A stretch of DNA of 11,297 nucleotides from CALGLS01 sp047626155 (GTDB lineage: Bacteria > Bacteroidota > Bacteroidia > Chitinophagales > Saprospiraceae), in NCBI GenBank assembly GCA_047626155.1, contig JBLHRR010000174.1, positions 1-11,297 of the forward strand, given 5' to 3'. The notes under the pieces were generated by a model that did not search any database, had not been told where the DNA came from, and saw only the letters and a list, made by a program, of their open reading frames with translations. Position numbers and translations under genes: made by a program. Positions 5,831-11,297 of the stretch are shown piece after piece. Within the stretch, counting starts at the first letter, position 1; the number at the start of each line of letters is the position of its first letter.

Positions 5831-7528
5831 ATGCCAAAATCACCACTCCTCCTCAAGGAAGATTACTGGGCCATCTGGATCGGAGGCTTCATCTTATTCT
5901 TTGGACTACTCGTCTTTTTTTTGAACCAACCGGCAGATCTTACCGCCAGGCATGAGATGTTGGAAAGTCAAATGGAAGCAGAGCAGGCAAAAGCGAAATT
6001 TAAAACCATTGGCTGGTATGAAGCTTTTGACAAACAGAAAAAGATAAAGGGGGCTTCAGAACCTATTGGCAAATTTTTGAAAAACCTGACTACTAAGCCA
6101 GGGAGTTGGATGAATAATCCACTAGATGCTTTTGTAAAAACAGAAGAACAAATAGAAGCCAAGAAAAACGAAATCACTGCAAAGTATGAGCTAGCCATTA
6201 CTAGAGAGAAGCAAGCAAAAGAGGAGTCCGCCGAAAAACAAGAAGCTTACTTTTTGGATGGAAAGCGTAGCGAAGTTTTAGCCTTAGAAGTAACTCAGGC
6301 CATTGAAAATTGGCGTAGCGAAAAAGAAACCCTAAGTCGAATTAGTAAAAAAATGAACACTAAGGCTACAAATAAGATTCCGTGGTTATTTGGAATGCTG
6401 TTTTTATTCGCTTTGTTGATCGGGATAGGAGCTTCGGTGATGGGGACTCCTTTTCTAAATTTTACCAAAGCATTTTCATTCGTATTTTTTATTGGCTTAG
6501 TTTCCTATACCCTCGCAGCTCAAACAAATATGAAAGCCATCGGTTTTGGTTATGCCGCCTGGGCCATTATAATAGGTCTGCTGATTAGCAATACCATCGG
6601 TACCCCAAGATGGGTGGCACCTGGCTTAACTACTGAGTTTTACATCAAGACAGGATTGGTAATTTTGGGTGCAGAAATATTGTTAGGAAAAATACTTGCC
6701 ATTGGATTGCCCGGTATATTTGTGGCCTGGATTGTTACCCCCGTCGTATTGGTCAGCACCTATTGGTTCGGGCAGAAAGTCCTGAAGATTTCCTCAAAAA
6801 CTTTGAATATGACCATCTCCGCGGATATGTCGGTCTGTGGTGTTTCGGCAGCGGTAGCTGTAGCAGCAGCCTGCAAAGCATCGAAGGAAGAACTAACGGT
6901 TGCTATTGGTTTGTCTATGGTGTTTACTTCGGTAATGATGATCGTGATGCCTGCCTTCATCAATTGGGTTGGGATGCCGGAAATTTTGGGTGGTGCCTGG
7001 ATCGGTGGAACAATAGATGCCACCGGGGCCGTTGTAGCAGCAGGGGCTTTTCTGGGTGAAAAAGCATTGTCAGTGGCGGCTACCATCAAAATGATTCAGA
7101 ATGTTTTAATTGGGATTATTGCTTTTGCAGTGGCCGTTTATTTTGCAAAAAATGTGGATAAGGAAGAAGGAGTGGAAGTAGGTTGGGGCGAAATTTGGAA
7201 TCGCTTTCCGAAGTTTATTCTAGGTTTCTTGGGCGCTTCTGTTTTGTTCTCAGCCATCTATGCGTTCCTAGGTAATAACAATGCTTATACAATGATCGAT
7301 CAAGGCGTGATCGCAGCCTTTACAAAGAACATCCGAGGTTGGCTTTTTTGTCTGGCTTTTGTGAGCATAGGTTTGTCTATTAATTTTAAAGCGCTACGTA
7401 AGCATTTTGTTGGCGGAAAACCATTTATCTTGTACATGGTCGGCCAAACTTTTAATTTATGCTTGACGCTGTTGATGGCTTATATCATGTTCTATCTGGT
7501 CTTTCCGGGAGCGACTGCGGGGATTTGA
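5831..7528 (+). CDS. YeiH/UPF0324-type putative anion (sulfate) exporter with extra N-terminal module
   Basis: The 565-residue inner-membrane protein resembles the UPF0324/YeiH family, often labelled putative sulfate exporter; the true substrate is not established. The family core spans about 184-560, with some ten membrane segments, the family-like stretch MSVCGVSAAVAVAAACKA (333-350) and GGTIDATGAVVAAGAFLG (392-409). Usual members are about 340-350 residues. Here about 180 residues are added in front: one membrane helix (13-31) and a long charged helical, probably coiled-coil region (35-60 and 105-175). The frame is open back to 5681, but the ATG at 5831 is preferred because the upstream stretch includes GC-rich repeats and promoter-like DNA and yields no protein-like sequence. 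A small membrane protein gene follows by 24 nt, suggesting an operon. Confidence 0.85.
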   Translation: MPKSPLLLKEDYWAIWIGGFILFFGLLVFFLNQPADLTARHEMLESQMEAEQAKAKFKTIGWYEAFDKQKKIKGASEPIGKFLKNLTTKPGSWMNNPLDAFVKTEEQIEAKKNEITAKYELAITREKQAKEESAEKQEAYFLDGKRSEVLALEVTQAIENWRSEKETLSRISKKMNTKATNKIPWLFGMLFLFALLIGIGASVMGTPFLNFTKAFSFVFFIGLVSYTLAAQTNMKAIGFGYAAWAIIIGLLISNTIGTPRWVAPGLTTEFYIKTGLVILGAEILLGKILAIGLPGIFVAWIVTPVVLVSTYWFGQKVLKISSKTLNMTISADMSVCGVSAAVAVAAACKASKEELTVAIGLSMVFTSVMMIVMPAFINWVGMPEILGGAWIGGTIDATGAVVAAGAFLGEKALSVAATIKMIQNVLIGIIAFAVAVYFAKNVDKEEGVEVGWGEIWNRFPKFILGFLGASVLFSAIYAFLGNNNAYTMIDQGVIAAFTKNIRGWLFCLAFVSIGLSINFKALRKHFVGGKPFILYMVGQTFNLCLTLLMAYIMFYLVFPGATAGI

Positions 7529-7552
7529 TCTCAGGCTTTAACTACTAATAAA

Positions 7553-7756
7553 ATGAAAAATAAGATACTCTCTTTCCTTATCGGGCTCCTCTGCATTTGG
7601 TTTGTCATATGGATACTTACCCCTTTTATTTTGCAACAAACACAAACAGAAGTCATGCAAATGGTGCAAGAAAAAGAACTGGACACCAGCGCTTTATTCT
7701 ACTCAGATAGCAAAGAAGCAGTGGAAGCAAATTTTGAAATGATGAAGAGGAAGTAG
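7553..7756 (+). CDS. Small membrane-anchored protein, probable partner of the transporter
   Basis: This 67-residue protein has a single N-terminal hydrophobic helix (about residues 5-27, ILSFLIGLLCIWFVIWILTP) followed by a charged, helical tail (TEVMQMVQEKELDTS ... EANFEMMKRK). There is no lipobox and no obvious cleavage site, so it is probably an anchored single-span protein with its tail on one face of the inner membrane. The 24-nt gap from the transporter stop suggests co-transcription and translation at related levels. The helical tail could dock with the extra helical domain of the transporter, which is inference. No known family is recognised. Confidence 0.72.
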   Translation: MKNKILSFLIGLLCIWFVIWILTPFILQQTQTEVMQMVQEKELDTSALFYSDSKEAVEANFEMMKRK

Positions 7757-7788
7757 TAATATGAGGTGAAGTAGAATAGAATAGTAAT

Positions 7789-7856
7789 AAAAAAAAGCTA
7801 CATGATTCACAAAATGGCTTGTTCCGTACAATCGCTTTTGCTTCAACATGTAGTTT
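7789..7856 (-). terminator. Possible minus-strand (bidirectional) terminator with large loop
   Basis: CTACATG (7798-7804) and CATGTAG (7847-7853) form a 7-bp stem around 42 nt. Read on the minus strand, the stem is followed by C and eight Ts, as expected for a terminator of leftward transcripts such as the AraC remnant. On the plus strand it would close the transporter/small-protein operon, with a weaker T-tract. The loop is long for a terminator. Confidence 0.4.
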
Positions 7857-7998
7857 AAATTTGGTTTTTTGAAGTAACTTTTAGTGGGTACTAATAGTCT
7901 TTCAAACGTTATATAAAAATACGATTTAATTAGATTTGGCTCCTAACTATTCACCCCGCATATCTGTCAAATGTGATTCATACCTGCCAGTTGATTTC

Positions 7999-8274
7999 TT
8001 ACCTCCAACCCTTTTCTCGCAAGACCTGCAAAGGCTTTTTCCCAAATTCCTTTTCAAACTGACTTACAAAATAGCTGGCATTGGTATAACCCACCGCATA
8101 GCAGGTTTCTTTTACCGTTCTGTATTTTCCACCGTTCAGAAACAGCATGGCTTGGTTCAGTCGATGTTTGCGCAGGTATTTTTGAGGGGTGAGCCCCGTC
8201 ATTTCTTTCACCTTTCGGAAAAGGTCCCGCTCGCTGATACCGAGACTTAGTGCCATTTTTTTGCTATCAACTAC
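7999..8274 (-). pseudogene. 5'-truncated AraC-family regulator (DNA-binding domain only)
   Basis: The reading frame encodes most of an AraC-type double helix-turn-helix domain: LGISERDLFRKVKEMTGLTP forms the first HTH and the following turn, and TVKETCYAVGYTNASYFVSQ the second, ending FEKEFGKKPLQVLREKGWR. The frame continues upstream of the first ATG (8256) as VVDSKK, then meets TAA at 8275-8277, so the sensory or dimerisation part is gone. AraC-family proteins normally carry a further 150 or more residues in front. The start of another broken gene lies only about 30 bp away on the other strand, placing a rearrangement junction between about 8278 and 8310. If the ATG at 8256 were used, an 85-aa stand-alone domain could be made, but a remnant is more likely. 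Confidence 0.72.
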
Positions 8275-8309
8275 TTAAGTGCCAATATTAGATGCTAAAA
8301 ATACACAAA

Positions 8310-9375
8310 ATGAAATCCATTTTTATATCAAAATTTGTTCAAATTATAAAGACCTTCAGTCCTGAGGAAATGAGGTCTTTTGAGTCGTGGCTCAGTTCGC
8401 CTTGATGTAATAGCAATAAGAATCTGATCAAGCTCTTTGAGCAGATGAAAAAGTATTATCCGGATTTCGATAATGAAAACTCACCAAAGAAAAACTATTT
8501 CCAAAGATACTTCCTAGTGGCAAATTCAGCGACCGCCGGATGAACAATATTCTCTCTGAGGCTTACCTCGCAACAGAGCAATTTCTTGTTTTTCAAAACC
8601 TCTCTCAAAACGAAAATGAACAAATAGAAAATCTAACAAAGTAATTACAAATTCGTCATCTGGAAGACTGGTTCTTTAAAGACATCAACAAAGCCATCGA
8701 TCGACTGGAAGCAAAAGAAATAAAAGATTGGGAAGATCATCTCGCTTTGTTGCAATTGCATCGGCGGATCTATCACCACCCTACGGCGAGCCCACGGATG
8801 CAGCCGGGAGGGGAGACGATTATTAGAATGGGAGAGGAGTTGGATTTGGTTTACCTAGTGGGAAAAGCAGCAATCTTAAACAAGAGTTCACTTTTACTAG
8901 AATTTTTATCAAAGAATATACTGTTAGACTTGATAAGAACCTTGGGGCAGGTGCTATAAATTGGGCAGAAGCACATACCTCGTATTATAGCGAAGACTTT
9001 ATGAATTGTTTGAATATTCTACGGGATCACGATTTTAAGGTGCAGCATTTTCAACGAATTTCTAAAGTTTTAACAACTCAAGTATATTTTGACTTATATT
9101 TATTGGATGACTCCTACCAGTCTTATTTGTTTAATTATTTTGATTCCTTTGAAAAATGGATTTATAGAGAAAAGTCTATGTCTCATATAAATAATCGAGC
9201 TTATTTAGCTTTTGTACAAAAATGTAGAACAATAGCTAGACATTACGCAGATGTAAATTTTAAGCCGGAGAAGTTAGAAGGAATACTTGCAAATGAAACG
9301 AATATTCAGGCGGGACTTTGGTTAGCTAAGAAGATAGCTCAGGTAATACGATTAAAAGAACAGAGGCCACTCTGA
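8310..9375 (+). pseudogene. Multiply broken gene for a Bacteroidota hypothetical protein
   Basis: One ancestral gene can be read in three frames. Segment A (8310-8480) starts MKSIFISKFVQIIKTFSPEE and is interrupted by TGA at 8403-8405, probably a former TGG Trp. A one-base loss near 8480 shifts to segment B, which runs from LTKEKLFPKILPSGKFSDRR, passes TAA at 8642-8644 (probably a former GAA) and continues to NKSSLLLEFL. From about 8881 the coherent protein passes to segment C (QEFTFTRIFIKEYT), which runs to TGA at 9373-9375 and ends QVIRLKEQRPL. The join near 8870-8890 may hide an internal deletion. Each segment has normal amino-acid composition and the same highly charged, helical style. 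It resembles large cytoplasmic hypothetical proteins that I associate with Saprospiria-type Bacteroidota; no function is known. The last segment alone could give a 124-aa product from 9001, but it is best treated as the 3' end of the dead gene. Confidence 0.78.
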
Positions 9376-9397
9376 ATTTGAGCGGCCTCCTAATTTT
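9363..9397 (+). terminator. Terminator at the end of the broken gene, between convergent remnants
   Basis: GAGGCC (9363-9368) pairs with GGCCTC (9384-9389), and CTC/GAG continue the stem after one A-C mismatch, around loop TGAATTT. The TGA stop of the broken gene lies in the hairpin. CTAATTTTG follows. A further palindrome, CTAATT-TTG-AATTAG (9390-9404), overlaps the stop of the opposing remnant. The arrangement suits bidirectional termination. Confidence 0.6.
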
Positions 9398-9400
9398 GAA

Positions 9401-9811
9401 TTAGAAAACAAGATCATCTTCAATAATAATCTCCTGCGCTACCTTCAAAGTCAAGCCTGTCAAAACATTCCCACCAATAGCAAAATTAGTGTTCAGCTGC
9501 CCATTAGTCCCCAGTGCATTATTCACACTAAAAGTAAGTACAGACTCATTTCTACTAGCGTCTTCAAAACGGAGCATCTGTGAACCTTCGAGCGTAACTC
9601 CCGTCAAATTATAATTACAAGAAAGTAATAACAATAGTTCTCCGGAAGATTGTTGTACGGCGACTTTAGCCACATCTATTTGCAAAGTAGTACTACGAGT
9701 CCCAGCGCCATCGGAGGGATTCGTGTTGGTTGCGCTTGGAAAAGGGAGTAGTCTTTCTTCCTGTTGTACGGTATCGATTTGTGGTTCTAGGATGGCCTCT
9801 TTCGTGTGTAG
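9401..9811 (-). pseudogene. 3' fragment of an unknown gene joined to the truncated sigma factor
   Basis: A minus-strand frame is open from just after TGA (9814-9812) to TAA at 9403-9401, 136 residues. It has no ATG in its first part; only a TTG at 9685 would start a shorter 94-aa version. The sequence begins TKEAILEPQIDTVQQEER, passes a linker rich in T, N, P, S and G (ATNTNPSDGAGT), and becomes a beta-strand-rich segment (LTFSVNNALGTNGQLNTNFA) ending IIIEDDLVF. It overlaps the end of the sigma-factor frame by about 120 nt in another phase. The coherent sequence in both frames marks a junction near 9815-9825. No family is recognised; it may be the tail of an exported or surface-type protein. 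It is probably not translated on its own. Confidence 0.55.
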
Positions 9812-10031
9812 TCAGTTCTAAACTACCGGCGATTACTTTCTTATAAATTATGAGGATTCCCTCCTGAAAAATATCTTTAGCGTCATCTAGAGTACCCGAA
9901 TTTCTTCTCACGTACTTGACGACTCCCGGTAAAGATTCATTGTATATTTTTTTCAGGATAGGTAGGTCGTTCTCCTTAATACCTCGTAGGTATTCTCGAT
10001 TGGAGATTACATTTTTATGTTTCAAGATCAT
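9693..10031 (-). pseudogene. Truncated ECF-type RNA polymerase sigma factor (region 2 only)
   Basis: Starting at ATG 10031-10029 the frame encodes MILKHKNVISNREYLRGI, then NDLPILKKIYNESLPGVV and LDDAKDIFQEGILIIYKKV, matching regions 2.1-2.2 of ECF/sigma-70 factors (the DAKDIFQE stretch is a typical core-binding helix). After GSLELTT the sequence stops looking like a sigma factor and turns low-coherence (HPRTTNRYRTTGRKTTPF) to a TAG at 9695-9693. ECF factors are about 180-190 residues with region 4; here regions 2.3-2.4 and 4 are missing. A longer frame could start at TTG 10058, but that codon overlaps the candidate promoter box, so the ATG is chosen. A fragment with only core-binding helices could not recognise promoters; it is most likely dead. 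Confidence 0.75.
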
Positions 10032-10055
10032 TAGTTTCTCAATAATTGTTTGAAA

Positions 10056-10063
10056 CAAAGATA
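10056..10063 (-). promoter_or_regulatory. Candidate -7 promoter box for the sigma-factor remnant
   Basis: On the minus strand TATCTTTG matches TAnnTTTG exactly, 24 nt before the ATG at 10031. A TTG about 20 bp further upstream is not evident, so the -33 part is poor. If active, the remnant is still transcribed. Confidence 0.42.
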
Positions 10064-10161
10064 TGTAGGTCGGTTCATCTATTCATTACATAGGTGTAAA
10101 ATAGATCGGATAGGACAAGGAATCCTTTTCGAGTCTCATCGAAATAGCTCCAAATTAGCGA

Positions 10162-10186
10162 TTATACCTTAAATAGGGTATAAGGT
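10162..10186. repeat. Overlapping inverted repeats in the divergent spacer
   Basis: TTATACC (10162-10168) pairs with GGTATAA (10177-10183). An alternative dyad, ACCTTA (10166-10171) with TAAGGT (10181-10186), uses partly the same bases. The two mutually exclusive foldings lie between the sigma remnant and the protease gene. This could be an operator. Confidence 0.4.
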
Positions 10187-10195
10187 TCGCCCCAA

Positions 10196-10225
10196 TGTTA
10201 ACTCAGTGTTAACTGAATGTTAGTG
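10196..10225 (+). promoter_or_regulatory. Three 11-bp-phased direct repeats, probable activator site
   Basis: TGTTAACT at 10196-10203, TGTTAACT at 10207-10214 and the variant TGTTAGTG at 10218-10225 begin exactly 11 bp apart, so all face one side of the helix. They end 5 bp before the -33 TTG at 10231, the usual place for an activator touching RNA polymerase. Phased direct repeats of this kind are used by LytTR- and OmpR-type regulators among others; which type binds here is not known. Confidence 0.55.
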
Positions 10226-10230
10226 AATTG

Positions 10231-10261
10231 TTGCTTATCTGTAAATTATAGTATACTTTTG
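10231..10261 (+). promoter_or_regulatory. Bacteroidota-type promoter of the aspartyl protease gene
   Basis: TTG at 10231-10233 (preceded by another TTG) and TACTTTTG at 10254-10261 fit the -33 TTG / -7 TAnnTTTG pattern with a 20-bp spacer. The start of transcription would fall near 10267-10269, leaving a leader of about 20 nt. Confidence 0.65.
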
Positions 10262-10264
10262 TAT

Positions 10265-10279
10265 TAACGAAAATCGTTA
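10265..10279 (+). promoter_or_regulatory. Palindrome at the predicted transcription start
   Basis: TAACGA-AAA-TCGTTA is a perfect 6-bp dyad located where transcription should begin, just before the ATG at 10289. It could be a repressor site or a 5' hairpin of the mRNA. Confidence 0.35.
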
Positions 10280-10288
10280 TTCTTATCA

Positions 10289-11164
10289 ATGCATATTAAG
10301 ACATCACATATAAAATCCATTATTTCTCTAGCGTTACTGCTGCTTTTTGCTTGGGCTCCAACCCTCGAAGCAAAGCGGACAGAAGATGTGACGATCCCCT
10401 TTGAACTCATTAATGGGATGATCATCATGAATTTGGAAGTAGATGGCAAACAAGGTGCTTTCCTTTTAGATACCGGAGCAGATGCGATTCTTATAGATGG
10501 TATTCCTAAAAAAGTGAGCGGTGAAGGAGTGTCAACTCTGGGAGGTGAAGTAGCGGTGGAGATGAGAGAATTAGCTAATTTGAAAATTGGTTCTTTAGTA
10601 CAATATGGTGTATCGGTTCAGGTAATGAGCTTAAGTTTGTTAGAGCAGAATTTGGGAATTGATTTGTTTGGTATTATTGGCGGCGCTTACTTTATGCCAC
10701 GTTCTTTATGCATGGATTTTACTACTTCTACCATTACCATTTCTGATAAGCCTTTCGGCAAGAAAACAGTAAAAGGCCTCTCTGTTACAAAATTTGATAT
10801 GGTCCATGGCATCCCTATCGTTCCTGTAAAAATAGGAGATCAAGTTTATAATTTCGCAATGGACAGTGGTGCTTCCACCCATTTCATACACGATGGCCTT
10901 TTCGGAACAATGACTGGTTTGACCAAAAAAGAAACATCTACAAATATTATATCTGCCAATCACATCTCTAAAGAAGTCTTTCGCTATCAATTAGCCGAGT
11001 TGACATTGGGTAAGGTTACTTTCGAAAATCAAGATTGCCTTCCTCAAAATTTCGATGACATTAACGCGCAGTTAGAAAAGCCAATTGCTGGCCTCCTCAG
11101 CCTATCCGCTTTCGCTAAAGATAAAGTCATTATCGATTTCAAGAAAAAGAGAATGTATTTTTAA
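10289..11164 (+). CDS. Exported two-lobed aspartyl-protease-like protein
   Basis: The 291-residue protein has an N-terminal signal peptide (hydrophobic ISLALLLLFAWAP at 12-24, possible cleavage after LEA at 28), so it acts in the periplasm or at the surface. Two retropepsin-like halves follow. The first has FLLDTGADAILID (58-70, catalytic Asp61) and the matching flap-closing stretch LFGIIGGAYF (126-135). The second has FAMDSGASTHFI (189-200, catalytic Asp192) and IAGLLSLSAF (266-275). Each half thus keeps the D-T/S-G-A motif and the later hydrophobic-hydrophobic-Gly motif, so a single chain could form a complete active site. It fits the Asp_protease_2-type family, whose Bacteroidota members are mostly uncharacterised. 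It has its own promoter with phased upstream repeats. Its stop overlaps that of a convergent gene. Confidence 0.87.
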   Translation: MHIKTSHIKSIISLALLLLFAWAPTLEAKRTEDVTIPFELINGMIIMNLEVDGKQGAFLLDTGADAILIDGIPKKVSGEGVSTLGGEVAVEMRELANLKIGSLVQYGVSVQVMSLSLLEQNLGIDLFGIIGGAYFMPRSLCMDFTTSTITISDKPFGKKTVKGLSVTKFDMVHGIPIVPVKIGDQVYNFAMDSGASTHFIHDGLFGTMTGLTKKETSTNIISANHISKEVFRYQLAELTLGKVTFENQDCLPQNFDDINAQLEKPIAGLLSLSAFAKDKVIIDFKKKRMYF

Positions 11165-11297
11165 ATAGCTACTTCACCAGAACCTTTCTTTACAGATCTC
11201 TTATCCTTTGCAGAAATCTCCAACCAGTAAAAGGCCACTGACCACACCAATTTCAATCTCTCCATCAAAGGAGCCTTTTCCAAAACCAATCGCTTTA
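11161..11297 (-). CDS. 3' end of a convergent gene (partial)
   Basis: A minus-strand frame is open from the window edge (first full codon 11295-11293) to TAA at 11163-11161, giving 44 residues: it begins KRLVLEKAPLMERLKL, has the aromatic-rich stretch VWSVAFYWLEISAKDK, and ends KKGSGEVAI. The composition is protein-like and the stop overlaps the protease stop by three bases in convergent orientation. No family is recognised, and without the rest of the gene it could be chance. Confidence 0.5.
   Translation of the reverse strand, partial: KRLVLEKAPLMERLKLVWSVAFYWLEISAKDKRSVKKGSGEVAI

Noticed and set aside
7936..8250. Plus-strand 104-aa frame
   Set aside because: It is the antisense shadow of the AraC DNA-binding domain, which is clearly recognisable on the minus strand.
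8747..8959. Independent 70-aa gene
   Set aside because: It is the end of the middle segment of the broken gene at 8310-9375 and continues upstream in frame.
9001..9375. Independent intact 124-aa gene
   Set aside because: The frame extends coherently upstream to about 8881 and matches the style of the earlier segments, so it is the 3' end of the same broken gene.

Overview
The window looks like chromosomal DNA of a Bacteroidota bacterium, probably a Saprospiria/Lewinella-type marine lineage. The pointers are a TonB-dependent receptor with an N-terminal carboxypeptidase-regulatory-like domain, a lipoprotein with a Bacteroidota-style surface-export signal, starts without Shine-Dalgarno sequences, and promoters of the Bacteroidota form (TAnnTTTG at -7, TTG near -33). 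The lineage below phylum level is inference.

Layout. 1-640: a possible 3' end of an upstream gene, a strong terminator, then three tRNA-type sequences. These are a Leu(UAG)-anticodon tRNA with an unusually short variable arm, a second tRNA split in its anticodon loop by about 160 nt, and a tRNA-Cys(GCA). 640-1192: a long spacer with a GC-richer patch, a cluster of TGTTA-type motifs and a candidate promoter. 1193-5588: a beta-helix surface lipoprotein followed by a 947-aa TonB-dependent receptor, each closed by its own strong terminator. They probably act together at the outer membrane on an unknown substrate. 5831-7756: a YeiH/UPF0324-type inner-membrane transporter with a long extra N-terminal module, followed 24 nt later by a 67-aa membrane-anchored protein, probably co-transcribed.

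7757-10031 is a gene graveyard. It holds an AraC-type DNA-binding domain without the rest of its protein, a multiply broken gene readable as three frames from 8310 to 9375, and an ECF-type sigma factor cut off after region 2 and joined out of frame to the 3' part of an unrelated gene. None of these is likely to make its original product. 10032-11164: a regulatory spacer with three motif copies at an exact 11-bp period just upstream of a good promoter, then an exported two-lobed aspartyl-protease-like protein. The window ends with the 3' end of a convergent gene whose stop overlaps that of the protease.

The most unusual items are the tRNA cluster (short-arm Leu-anticodon tRNA beside an interrupted sister tRNA), the transporter with its small partner, the 11-bp-phased repeats, and the sigma-factor fusion scar. 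No CRISPR array, complete insertion sequence or complete phage gene was seen.
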